DNA of 64,000 bases from Streptococcus mitis (GTDB lineage: Bacteria; Bacillota; Bacilli; Lactobacillales; Streptococcaceae), in contig NZ_CP067992.1 in assembly GCF_016658865.1 (NCBI RefSeq), forward strand, positions 267,001 to 331,000, written 5' to 3'. The notes beneath the pieces were generated by a model. That model saw nothing but the letters and a program-made list of their open reading frames with translations. It ran no database searches and had not been told where the DNA came from. Below, in pieces: positions 46,239-54,555 of the stretch. Position 1 is the first letter of the stretch, and the number at the start of each line of letters is the position of its first letter. Made by a program: the position numbers and the translations under genes.

Positions 46239-47624
46239 TTGTCTCTTACGTATTATAAGAAAATTCTTAAAAGCTACGAGGAGTTCAAGAAAAGCAAGAA
46301 CTATAAGGAACACAAGCTGACGGAGACGGAATATGTCCAAGCTATGCATCAAACCCGAGCTTTCGAGTATGTATCGATTGATGACGAAAAGTCCAAGAAA
46401 GAGATGTGGCGCGATATCGCTCTGGGAGTTAGCCTTGTTGTCTTGACTATTTTCTGTCCCCCAGCAGGAGCCGTAGCAGGAGTAGCCTTGGCTAGTGCTG
46501 ACATGTACTCGGCAGCGACCGGTAAGGACTGGGGCACTGGACGAGAGTTGGACACATCCGAGAGAACACTGAGAGGAACCTTTGCCTTGTTTGACTTGAT
46601 ACCAGCAGGGAAATACCTAGGAACCTTAGCCAAGACAGGAAAGACAGCAGGGCTTACTGCCGTTAAGAACAGTCTCCAAACGACTTTGAAAGAAGGCTTG
46701 GAACAAGGAGCTAAGAACCTAGACAGTTTCAAAGGTGTCTTGAAGAATGCCAAGGGATTGGGGGATAATGTTTATCACTCCCTATCTACTTACCGTAAAC
46801 AAATCACCCATCAGCTAAAAAATTCAGTGGATGAAAAAGTTTTAAACCTAAGCAAGGCTGCCCAAGAAGGACTGGAGCGAGCCAAGCAGTTTACTTTGGA
46901 AGTACCTACTGTAAGAGTTATACAAGAAGCTTCAACTGGTCGTCAAATGATGCAGTTTGAAAAAACGAGCAAGAGTCTGGGAGATACAGGTCTAGGAAAG
47001 AGCTTAGATAATCTAGCTTCTAAAGCGAAACATGTAGAAAACACCCGATTGGATAAACTCAGAGCTCGTAATGCTTTCTATACAACCAAGGAAGAGTGGA
47101 TGAAGGCGATGAAAGAAGGGGATGTCTTCCTACATACCGATGTCCACAGCAAGATTGAAATCCTCAAGCAAAGAGGGATCATATCAGAGGTTGATGACGG
47201 CACTATTGAACTTATCAGTAATATGCGCAAAGGAAACTACGGCGAGATGACTACGGATGAGATCTATCGTCAGCTGGGTTATGAGCGCATCAGTCTGGAT
47301 ATGACCACAGAAATCGATGGAGCCACCCACCATGGAATTGACGGAGTCTACCACAATCCTAATGGGCACCCACCCTATATCATCGCAGAAGCTAAGTATG
47401 GTAGTGCTCGCTTAAGTTACTTGAAGAATCCAAAAGTCAAACAGATGAGCCATGAGTGGGTAATAGGAGGGCGTCTAGATAAGGCAGTCGGTAATAAGCA
47501 TAGTATATTGATTCGTGAAGCTATGGATGATAACCTAGTTGGCTATCAGTTAGTGAAGGTTAAGAAGAATGGCGATATTATAATAAATAATCTCGATAAG
47601 AAGGCGAATATTATCCGCCCATAG
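46239..47624 (+). CDS. Headless EsaD-like toxin cassette with PoNe tip
   Basis: An open frame of 461 codons that joins the toxin family at the residues KSYEEFKKSK (near residue 189 of the full toxin) and continues through the hydrophobic segment, TG motif, linker and a PoNe tip with Asp368 in GIDGVY and the EAK motif. It has no head domain. The only start available is a TTG without a ribosome site, so it is probably not translated. The tip differs from the first PoNe mainly in a 40-residue stretch after RLSYLKN. It is best read as a stored tip that can recombine into a complete head. Confidence 0.8.
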   Translation: MSLTYYKKILKSYEEFKKSKNYKEHKLTETEYVQAMHQTRAFEYVSIDDEKSKKEMWRDIALGVSLVVLTIFCPPAGAVAGVALASADMYSAATGKDWGTGRELDTSERTLRGTFALFDLIPAGKYLGTLAKTGKTAGLTAVKNSLQTTLKEGLEQGAKNLDSFKGVLKNAKGLGDNVYHSLSTYRKQITHQLKNSVDEKVLNLSKAAQEGLERAKQFTLEVPTVRVIQEASTGRQMMQFEKTSKSLGDTGLGKSLDNLASKAKHVENTRLDKLRARNAFYTTKEEWMKAMKEGDVFLHTDVHSKIEILKQRGIISEVDDGTIELISNMRKGNYGEMTTDEIYRQLGYERISLDMTTEIDGATHHGIDGVYHNPNGHPPYIIAEAKYGSARLSYLKNPKVKQMSHEWVIGGRLDKAVGNKHSILIREAMDDNLVGYQLVKVKKNGDIIINNLDKKANIIRP

Positions 47625-47640
47625 AAAAGGAGTTAATACA
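46269..47640 (+). repeat. Toxin body and tip repeat, copy 2
   Basis: Direct repeat of 41781-43160 (body, linker and PoNe tip), broken by variable stretches near the linker (42420-42495 in copy 1) and at the extreme tip. Confidence 0.85.
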
Positions 47641-48305
47641 TGTTAAGAGATAGAATCAAAACTGAGGAATACTTTCGAGAAGATAGAGAATTGTATCTAG
47701 GTTCGCTAAATAGGAGATTAGCAAAATATGATAAAATTAAACCAGAAAATAAAAGCGTTTATTTTCGAAATCTAGTAATTGATAATGATATTTTATTCAA
47801 AATATGTTACTCTATAGGGGATTCTGTTCAAACTCTATTGCCCTATTATCAAGGGATGCTCTCCAACTTAAAAGAAGTCGCCTCAGAGGGAGTTCCATTT
47901 GATTTGGCAGTTAACATCTTTGCCCTGGGAGTTCTTTACAGTGAGCGTAAGGAAGAGTTTCTAGATGATTTGAAGGCTATTTATGAGCAAATGGACTACA
48001 CAGACGGCTTGATTGAATACTACATGGTTTATCTATTCCATGATAAGATAGTACCTTTCCATTCGATTTTAGAGTATCAAAATATGATTGAAGATACTTA
48101 TGAGAGTGTAGCTAAGGCACAGGGCTTCTGGTATTATAGTCATTCAGATGAACCTTGGTATAATTCTCATCAATATGAACACTGTGGTTATTATGGCTAC
48201 TGGAGTTTTGACACCGCCGCAACTTGTAAGATCAAAGAAATTTATGATGAACGCTTGAAAGACCTAGAATATTTCCCATATGATCTCCTAGTACAAGAAA
48301 ACTAA
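47640..48305 (+). CDS. PoNi-type immunity protein, second copy
   Basis: A 221-residue DUF1910/DUF1911-type immunity protein. From PYYQGMLSNLKEVASEG onwards it is nearly identical to the copy at 43161, while the first 65 residues are different (RLAKYDKIKPENKSVYF here). It follows the headless PoNe cassette with the same 15-base gap and AAAAGGAG site. It can be expressed by itself and could protect against PoNe toxins of neighbours even though its own toxin is broken. Confidence 0.85.
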   Translation: MLRDRIKTEEYFREDRELYLGSLNRRLAKYDKIKPENKSVYFRNLVIDNDILFKICYSIGDSVQTLLPYYQGMLSNLKEVASEGVPFDLAVNIFALGVLYSERKEEFLDDLKAIYEQMDYTDGLIEYYMVYLFHDKIVPFHSILEYQNMIEDTYESVAKAQGFWYYSHSDEPWYNSHQYEHCGYYGYWSFDTAATCKIKEIYDERLKDLEYFPYDLLVQEN

Positions 48306-48306
48306 G

Positions 48307-48333
48307 AAAACTGGGTTTCCACCCAGTTTTTAT
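48307..48333 (+). terminator. Terminator after the second PoNi gene
   Basis: Same AAAACTGGG/CCCAGTTTT hairpin as at 43822. Confidence 0.88.
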
Positions 48334-48390
48334 CAAACAGGTAGTCTCCTTTTTCTTTACGTTAACACAGTTATTCTTAACACGGACACC

Positions 48391-48513
48391 CACAGCATGG
48401 CTGAGGTCCTTAAGCAGGAGATAATAGTACTGGAACAGTTTCGACCGGATAGTTTTGAAGTTTTTTATAAAATAGATGGAATGGATTTTTTTGAGAATAT
48501 TACAAATCGCTAG
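48391..48513 (+). pseudogene. Mosaic scrap of toxin and DUF600 sequence
   Basis: Three short matches are joined together: a TDTHSMAEVLKQE-like piece of the PoNe tip, a stretch like the toxin head codons for YGIGTASTGFA, and DSFEVFYKIDGMDFFENITNR, which looks like the core strand of a DUF600 immunity protein, ending in a stop. None can be functional. Confidence 0.55.
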
Positions 48514-48525
48514 GAGTAAATATAC

Positions 48526-48984
48526 ATGATATTTGAAGATGAATTTTCAGCTAAACAAACAGACATGATTCAGTTGGCATTAGAATATGCGGATAGGGTA
48601 AAGCAAAAGGTTGATACTGTGTACATATATGGCTCTAATGAGAAGAATTCATACAGTTTTAACATATTTTATATTTCTGAGAATAAAATTTTTACTATGC
48701 GTACATTGCCAAGGAGAGACTTTGATGATTTAAACAATCTAATTTTCCATGTATTAAAAATAGGAACCGATGACGTTAAAGAGTTAAAGAAAATTTGTGA
48801 GAAGTATAACCAGCCAATGCCTACGCAGATAAAATTGATTTATGATAATAAACAGAATAAAGTAAAGGGAAAGTATTCCTACGATCTATTCTATTCTAAT
48901 TCAGATACGCTAACCTCGGGCAATATTTTTGAACAATGGTACAATGAAGTAAAAGAAGAGATAGAGGGGAATTATGGTATTTGA
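48526..48984 (+). CDS. DUF600 (EsaG/YezG) family immunity protein
   Basis: A 152-residue acidic protein with the DUF600 pattern: MIFEDEFSAKQTDMIQLALEYA, then a strand YIYGSNEKNSYSFNIFY, and a C-terminal EQWYNEVKEEIE helix. Staphylococcal EsaG is of this type and inhibits the EsaD nuclease. AGGAG precedes the ATG. No toxin with an EsaD-type HNH tip lies next to it, so it is an orphan immunity gene. It overlaps the next gene by 11 bases. Confidence 0.85.
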   Translation: MIFEDEFSAKQTDMIQLALEYADRVKQKVDTVYIYGSNEKNSYSFNIFYISENKIFTMRTLPRRDFDDLNNLIFHVLKIGTDDVKELKKICEKYNQPMPTQIKLIYDNKQNKVKGKYSYDLFYSNSDTLTSGNIFEQWYNEVKEEIEGNYGI

Positions 48985-49414
48985 AGATAAATTTATGGAA
49001 GTTCAGGCTAGCATGATTTCATTAGCAATGGAATATGTCCAAAATCAAGCAGAAAAAGTATATATTTATGCGATAGCGGACAGTTTGTATAGTTTTAAGC
49101 CATTTTATAAAATTAATGGTATTGTAATTGGAATGGAAAAAGTTAATGAAGTTGTGACAAAAAAAGTTGATGATTCAGATAATATGGCATTTGCTTTATT
49201 GAAATATGGAACTGAAGATATGCAGAAATTGCAGGATGTTTGCCAAGAATATAATCGTGAACATCCGACTGAAATGTGGTTGATTTATGATGCTAATAAA
49301 AACAGTCTTGACAGTCGTTATAGTTATGAAGGGCGTTATGATAAGGATGAAGAATTGCTTCCACGTCTAGAGTTTGAAAAATGGTTTGAGGAAGTAAAAG
49401 AAAATCAGCTATAA
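48974..49414 (+). CDS. DUF600 (EsaG/YezG) family immunity protein, second
   Basis: A 146-residue paralogue of the preceding gene: MVFEDKFMEVQASMISLAMEY, SLYSFKPFYKINGI, and FEKWFEEVKENQL at the end. The two are clearly different in sequence, as expected for a set that recognises different toxin variants, and are translationally coupled by overlap. Runs of such genes are known in S. aureus as protection against rivals' EsaD. No cognate toxin is seen in the window. Confidence 0.85.
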   Translation: MVFEDKFMEVQASMISLAMEYVQNQAEKVYIYAIADSLYSFKPFYKINGIVIGMEKVNEVVTKKVDDSDNMAFALLKYGTEDMQKLQDVCQEYNREHPTEMWLIYDANKNSLDSRYSYEGRYDKDEELLPRLEFEKWFEEVKENQL

Positions 49415-49470
49415 TTATAATATTTTTGATACTGGCACTTAACTGTAAATTAAGTGCCTTTTCACAAATG

Positions 49471-49693
49471 AGAAGCCTCGAAAGCAATGGATCACTATTC
49501 TAAAATGCTCAACAAAGTGAATGAAGTTGGGGACCTATATCGGCGAGCCAATAGTGAAATTTTAAGTATGATGGGACAGTGGCTCCAACAAGATGCTCAG
49601 TTGCGAGATGATTTTCTAAATGGTCTTTCTTCTAATCCTACACTTGTAAAAAACTTAGAAACTCTGGGAATGATTCCGCGAGGTGACCAATGA
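49471..49693 (+). pseudogene. 3' fragment of the partner gene (third copy)
   Basis: The last 70 or so codons of the partner at 40825, joined to unrelated DNA in front of GEASKAMDHY. An internal ATG (49487) could start a 68-residue peptide, but without a ribosome site. It keeps the ATGA overlap with the toxin-head fragment behind it. Confidence 0.8.
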
Positions 49694-49914
49694 CCAAAGA
49701 TGTAGAACTTCATTTATCGACCTGGAAGACGATGAAACAAGCCATTACGGGCCTCACTGAAAATTCCACAATCTCTAGCAGTGGTTATGGGAATTACACC
49801 AATGCTCAAGCAGGAGCCTATGGTATTGGAACAGCTTCAACCGGATTTGCCAAGCGAGTAGAAGAGCTGGTCAAGATTTCTGAGAAGGTTCAACGCTTAC
49901 TATCTGAAAAATAG
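49690..49914 (+). pseudogene. Toxin head fragment (first 74 codons)
   Basis: Starts MTKDVELHLSTWKTMKQ and matches the heads at 41217 and 43954 up to KVQRL, then ends with LSEK and a stop. With the partner ribosome site intact, a short peptide could be made. It is the terminal scrap of the upstream effector array, about 200 bp from esxA. Confidence 0.8.
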
Positions 49915-50044
49915 ATAGAAGGAATAGGTTTCTGAACTTATCATTATGATTCTTTCGTTTAATACATATCGAGTAGGATTGGACTTATTCAGATATCTTA
50001 TAGTATCAAACTAGATTATTGCTAAAATATTTTTTTTAATTATT

Positions 50045-50084
50045 TGATATAATACTTGCATAAGTATTTGAATAATGTTAAAAT
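50045..50084 (+). promoter_or_regulatory. Tandem promoters of esxA
   Basis: Promoter 1: TGATATAAT (50045-50053). Promoter 2: TTGCAT (50056-50061), 17 bases, TAAAAT (50079-50084) preceded by TGT. ATAGGAG sits before the esxA ATG. This gives the secretion operon its own start, independent of the toxins upstream. Confidence 0.72.
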
Positions 50085-50112
50085 GTAGAAAAAAGAACAT
50101 AGGAGTAAAAAT

Positions 50113-50409
50113 ATGTCAGGACAAATTCGTGTATCTCCAGAAACCCTCCAATCACGTGCACGTGAATATGGAAAAGCTGCAAACGATATCAGAGTTATTT
50201 TGAGCAATCTTCAACGCTTGCAAGATACCTTGCGTTCGGAATGGGAAGGTGCTGCGTTCCAAGGCTTTGATCAACAATTCTCTGAATTGAAACCAAAGGT
50301 TGAAAACTTTGCTGATTTAATGCAACAAATCAATACACAACTTGATAAGACTGCTCAAGCGATGCAACAAAATGACCAAGACTTATCTAGAAACTTTGGT
50401 CTTCAATAA
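50113..50409 (+). CDS. esxA: WXG100 protein EsxA
   Basis: A 98-residue helical hairpin protein, the hallmark substrate and component of type VIIb secretion. W44-E45-G46 forms the WXG turn, and the helices carry the usual hydrophobic heptads. It directly precedes esaA, as in all T7SSb loci. Codon use looks like that of strongly expressed genes. A terminator hairpin follows, so EsxA is probably made in large excess over the membrane parts. Confidence 0.96.
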   Translation: MSGQIRVSPETLQSRAREYGKAANDIRVILSNLQRLQDTLRSEWEGAAFQGFDQQFSELKPKVENFADLMQQINTQLDKTAQAMQQNDQDLSRNFGLQ

Positions 50410-50412
50410 TCT

Positions 50413-50447
50413 AAAGTTGAGGTTGAGGAGAAATCCTCAACTTTTTT
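50413..50447 (+). terminator. Terminator between esxA and esaA (partial read-through expected)
   Basis: A 10-bp stem AAAGTTGAGG / CCTCAACTTT followed by a T run. No separate promoter is obvious before esaA. Confidence 0.82.
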
Positions 50448-50471
50448 ACTATATTTAATTAAGGAGAAAAT

Positions 50472-53400
50472 GTGAGAAAGAAAGTTTTATTTAGCTTAGG
50501 GATGCTACTGTTATTTGTGACAATGATAGTATCCTTCTTTGCAATTGTAAAACCAACACCTATCAGCCGAACGAACTCAGATTCCTCGGTGCAACAAGCC
50601 CCTATTAAAGTAGCTATTGTTAATGAAGATACGGGTAAGGTATATAATGGACAACCGATTAACATTGCGAATACTTTAGTAAATTCGTTCATAGCTAAAA
50701 ATAATTACAAAGTGGAAGTTGTTTCTAGGTCAATCGCTGAAAGCGGTCTAAAAAATGAGACTTATCAGTTGATGATAGTCTTGCCAAGTAAATTTTCAGA
50801 AGAAGCTTTAGCAATCGAATCAACTTCCCCTGTTCAGGCGAAGTTTCAATATCAAATTCAATCAAGTGACCAACTGACTGTCAAACAGGCTGAACAAGCT
50901 GTAGTAGCTTTCAAAGAGCTCTTTAATAAGGATTTGATTAATATTTATTTCACTAGTATTATCGGGAATTTGAAAACAGCACAAGGCCAGGTTGCTGATG
51001 TGGTTACAAATGAACATGAGTCACTAACGTCCTTTAATAATAAGTTAGTGGATCCTCTTGCTCAATATAGTCAACAATTTAATGGGTTGGGTTCATCACC
51101 GAATAATCTCTTATCATCGTATTCGTCATTTAACAAGACCTTGTTAAATACAAATAATGCCTTTAGATCAATTGATTCTGTTAATAAGACATATGAGGAA
51201 ACAATAAATGGAATAGATAAGCAACAAAAAAAATGGGATAATTCCTTGAATACTAGAGAACAGGCTTTGTCCAACTATGATAAAGACTTTTCCAAATTAT
51301 CAGTTAAGGAACAATTAAATCAATTATCTGCTATAAACACTCAAGTTACTGAGAAGTTATCAGAGCCAGCTATTTGGAAAGAAACTACTGATACGGCTTC
51401 TTCCTATAATCAAGATATCGCAAAACTTCTCGAAAGCTTGAAGAATAATAACAAGGAAATTGATAATACCTTATCAAATTATGATACAAAGATTAGAGAA
51501 GCAGTAGAGTCTTCCTTGGCTAAAAACCCCTCAGTGGTAGATGGAGCTAATAAAACTCTTGGAAGTTATATCAAGTCGTTAAATAATAGTATGCAAAATC
51601 AAATTACTAGTAAATGGCCAAGTGTATACTACGATGATGCAACTATAAATAATCTCTCTTTGTCAGATGCTGATAAACAACATTTGAAAAATATTAGTGC
51701 TTTTATAAGGTGGTATAGTAAGAAGATAGGGAAAGATTTGCCAACTTTGCAATCTACAACACTTGAAAATGAAGAGTTCTCTCAGTTAAAGAATGACATT
51801 AAATCTAAGAGCACAACAAAACGTGATCTAACATTGCCTTCATTTGAAGGGAAAATTTCAAAATTAACGTTAACAGTACCAAGCGGATACTATCTTAAAG
51901 AATCAAACTATGGATTTTCTGATCTTGGAGGAGGGAGTTATCAGGTATCTATCCCTAGTGAAGCATCTCCAGGTATGACTATTTCATACACACTAGGAAT
52001 CAAGAATGAAAATGATCTCAATGTCTTATCACCTGTGCTTGTTAAGTATCAATTAGATACGACAGAAGATGTAAAAGTTATAAAGGAAGATGCCCCTTAT
52101 GTAGAAAAAGATAAAATAGAGAATGAGACAGTTCATGCTGCGCCTGTTAGTCCAGCTACTTCTGTAACGTCAAGTTCCTCTACACCTGATGTGCAAAAAC
52201 CAACAGAAATTATCACAATTACGAAGACCATCACGACTACTAAGATAAATCAAACAGAAAAAAAAGTTTTGAATCGTCATTATGAGATGCAAGACATTAT
52301 TTCTAACTGGGAGTACAATCCTACCAAGCTAACTCAAGCGGTTTATAAAGATGTTGAGGCGTATCTACAGTTATCAGGAATTGTTACTGCGTATTACGGC
52401 TTAGATTTATCTAAAAATACGTACACAGACACTACGTTTGTTCCAGCAGAAGGTTCTCTTGCTGCCTTAGCAAATAATGATGACCTCAAGACTATTGTGA
52501 CCAATCTAATCAAAGCAACTACAGTAGAAGCTCTAAAATCAGATTTGAAGATTTCTGATAAAAAATTGACGGATATTCAGTCACGATTAGCCAATGCTGA
52601 GAAATTAACATCTAACATCGAACAGCTGAGAACAACAACCAATGATCTAATAACTCAGTTAAGACAGTTAATTGAACAGACCAAATTAGTGGATCAAACG
52701 ATTAAAGGTAAACCTAGTTTTGTTGCAACAGAAAAAGTAGATAATACTAGTATGGTTAATGTTAGTATGGATATGAACAGGGACCTAGGTACACTGATGT
52801 CAGCTAGTAAAACCTTGATGGACAATACAAAAGCAAACCAAGCTGTTTCTGAGACGATACAAGCTACTATGACTCAGTTGACGAATGATGTTAATACATT
52901 GGAAAAAGACGGAAAATCATTAAGTGCACGCGTTTCTGAATTGAAAAATATCATGTCTAGTGAATATGGTTCAAACGAAGAATTCCTTAAAAACTTTTCT
53001 ACTGTTTTGAGCAATACTAGAACGGGTAATACGAAAAATGATGCAGTCTATGAATATTTGTCAAATCCTGTTGATGCTTCTAAAATTGGGAATGTCGTAT
53101 CAGCTGCGACCAATAGACCGTCACAGACGAATCGTCAAGATGAGAGATCAGGACTCCTTGTTATCTTAATCAGCTATCTTGTTAGCCTGGTTGTTGCCTA
53201 TCTTTTCCAACATGCAGATAAAGAAGAATTGCAAAGATTAATCAGTTTGAAGGACCGTTTGTCATGGAGAAATTCTTCTGGACCAATGTTCTTCCTAAGT
53301 GTGATTTCAGTAGCTGTTGGTTCTATAATTGCGATTGTTTCTGGAGTTAAACTTGCTTTCTCTGTAGGTCAATTGAGCTGGTTTGTAATGCTTCTTGTAT

Positions 53401-53711
53401 TAGTGAGTCTAATGATGACATATAGTCTGAATATCCTTCTTGATAAACTAAAAAGTCTTGGATTTTTGATAAGCATAAGTCTATTACTGCTTTATATCAT
53501 TTCAGCAACTCAATTATTTGATGAATATTATGTGAATCCAGCTCCTATTTTAACAACTCTTTCTCCGTTAACATATCTTGAAGGTGTAGTGAAATTATTC
53601 ATTAATCAGCAAAACGGAGTTGTTCAGTCAGTAATGGTAATTGTTGTTCTAACAATTGCTTTGGGACTTGTAAATATTTTCTTGTATCGCCAAGTTAAGG
53701 ATAGCAAGTAA
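50472..53711 (+). CDS. esaA: Type VII secretion membrane protein EsaA
   Basis: A 1079-residue protein of the EsaA/YueB family, which forms a long extracellular dimeric arrow on the secretion machine and serves as a phage receptor in Bacillus. An N-terminal helix (about 5-25) is followed by a very long extracytoplasmic, coiled-coil-rich region (about 30-890) and five to six C-terminal helices from about residue 892 (GLLVILISYLVSLVVAYLF). The start is GTG at 50472 after AAGGAG. The two dozen residues before the first Asn-rich coil are typical of the family. Confidence 0.92.
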   Translation: MRKKVLFSLGMLLLFVTMIVSFFAIVKPTPISRTNSDSSVQQAPIKVAIVNEDTGKVYNGQPINIANTLVNSFIAKNNYKVEVVSRSIAESGLKNETYQLMIVLPSKFSEEALAIESTSPVQAKFQYQIQSSDQLTVKQAEQAVVAFKELFNKDLINIYFTSIIGNLKTAQGQVADVVTNEHESLTSFNNKLVDPLAQYSQQFNGLGSSPNNLLSSYSSFNKTLLNTNNAFRSIDSVNKTYEETINGIDKQQKKWDNSLNTREQALSNYDKDFSKLSVKEQLNQLSAINTQVTEKLSEPAIWKETTDTASSYNQDIAKLLESLKNNNKEIDNTLSNYDTKIREAVESSLAKNPSVVDGANKTLGSYIKSLNNSMQNQITSKWPSVYYDDATINNLSLSDADKQHLKNISAFIRWYSKKIGKDLPTLQSTTLENEEFSQLKNDIKSKSTTKRDLTLPSFEGKISKLTLTVPSGYYLKESNYGFSDLGGGSYQVSIPSEASPGMTISYTLGIKNENDLNVLSPVLVKYQLDTTEDVKVIKEDAPYVEKDKIENETVHAAPVSPATSVTSSSSTPDVQKPTEIITITKTITTTKINQTEKKVLNRHYEMQDIISNWEYNPTKLTQAVYKDVEAYLQLSGIVTAYYGLDLSKNTYTDTTFVPAEGSLAALANNDDLKTIVTNLIKATTVEALKSDLKISDKKLTDIQSRLANAEKLTSNIEQLRTTTNDLITQLRQLIEQTKLVDQTIKGKPSFVATEKVDNTSMVNVSMDMNRDLGTLMSASKTLMDNTKANQAVSETIQATMTQLTNDVNTLEKDGKSLSARVSELKNIMSSEYGSNEEFLKNFSTVLSNTRTGNTKNDAVYEYLSNPVDASKIGNVVSAATNRPSQTNRQDERSGLLVILISYLVSLVVAYLFQHADKEELQRLISLKDRLSWRNSSGPMFFLSVISVAVGSIIAIVSGVKLAFSVGQLSWFVMLLVLVSLMMTYSLNILLDKLKSLGFLISISLLLLYIISATQLFDEYYVNPAPILTTLSPLTYLEGVVKLFINQQNGVVQSVMVIVVLTIALGLVNIFLYRQVKDSK

Positions 53712-53712
53712 T

Positions 53713-54174
53713 ATGAAAAAAAACATTGTCTTTATCTTTCTATTGTTTTCAATTTTTACAAAAGGTAGTGTTGCTTTTGCAAACGATGGATCTTTGCAAA
53801 TAGATACATCTTTAGATAAGAATACCAAGAAAACAGAGATTCAGTACTTTGAACAGGAGAGTAATTTGACAAAGTTATTTCATCCTGAGACATATAAATT
53901 GATTGATACAACTAAAAAATTGGATCAAGAAAAGTATCAATTAGTTAAAACAAACTTATTTAGCACTAAAGTGGAATCGGAGAATATCGTTAATGAGTAT
54001 CAGTCTGCTTTATTTACCAATCAGATTCAAATCAACCACAGTGATAAAAAGACTGTTTCACTTAAAAACGTAAAGTCTCCTGTTTCTTGGACTGCAATTT
54101 TATTGTTTATACTAGGGATGATTGTCACAATTTACTCGCTCTTTTATAAAAAGTTACATATAGCTAAACAATAA
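53713..54174 (+). CDS. essA: Type VII secretion protein EssA
   Basis: A 153-residue membrane protein: N-terminal signal or anchor (about 4-21, IVFIFLLFSIFTKGSVAFA), an extracytoplasmic middle part, and a C-terminal helix (about 122-146, AILLFILGMIVTIYSLFY) with a short basic tail. Small, variable core component between esaA and esaB. It begins two bases after the esaA stop. A terminator-like hairpin follows. Confidence 0.88.
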   Translation: MKKNIVFIFLLFSIFTKGSVAFANDGSLQIDTSLDKNTKKTEIQYFEQESNLTKLFHPETYKLIDTTKKLDQEKYQLVKTNLFSTKVESENIVNEYQSALFTNQIQINHSDKKTVSLKNVKSPVSWTAILLFILGMIVTIYSLFYKKLHIAKQ

Positions 54175-54193
54175 AGTCGATAGAAAAATACAT

Positions 54194-54225
54194 AAAGGGA
54201 GATACAAAATGTATCTCTTTTTTAT
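54194..54225 (+). terminator. Terminator after essA
   Basis: GAGATAC/GTATCTC stem (54199-54205 with 54211-54217) extended by A/T pairs and followed by six or more Ts. Confidence 0.75.
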
Positions 54226-54258
54226 AAATAGAAAGTTCTTTAATATTCATGTTTTGCG

Positions 54259-54267
54259 TGATATAAT
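54259..54267 (+). promoter_or_regulatory. Extended -10 promoter of esaB-essB-essC
   Basis: TGATATAAT, 31 bases before the esaB ATG, with TTAGGAG as ribosome site. It splits the core locus into two transcription units. Confidence 0.65.
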
Positions 54268-54298
54268 AGGCATAGCATAATAGATTTAGGAGTTTTAT

Positions 54299-54541
54299 AT
54301 GGAAGAGTACATTAATATTAGTCTGGATTGTTCGCCTTTTTTATCTAAAATATTAGATTTAAGGGTCCCTACTGAGTTAACGATTAAAGAATTGATACAA
54401 ATCGTCTCAGATACTTATGGTATTGGAATTAAGGTAATGAATCCAAGTGTAAGAAATCAACAGTCAGGAGAAATTCTTGCTAGTACGAGCAGTCTAGTAT
54501 TAGTGAAAGACGGAGTTTTATTAAACCTGGAAAGAATATAG
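54299..54541 (+). CDS. esaB: Type VII secretion protein EsaB (ubiquitin-like)
   Basis: An 80-residue protein with the ubiquitin-like beta-grasp pattern of YukD/EsaB (INISLDCSP..., then TIKELIQIV helix, and a final VLVKDGVLLNLERI). In Staphylococcus it is essential for secretion and acts in the cytoplasm. Position between essA and essB is standard. Confidence 0.9.
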   Translation: MEEYINISLDCSPFLSKILDLRVPTELTIKELIQIVSDTYGIGIKVMNPSVRNQQSGEILASTSSLVLVKDGVLLNLERI

Positions 54542-54555
54542 TAAGGGAGTCAGGT

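Noticed and set aside
46239..46268. Normal translation start for the third toxin
   Set aside because: Only a TTG without a ribosome site is available, and homology to the family begins in the middle of the protein, so I treat it as headless.
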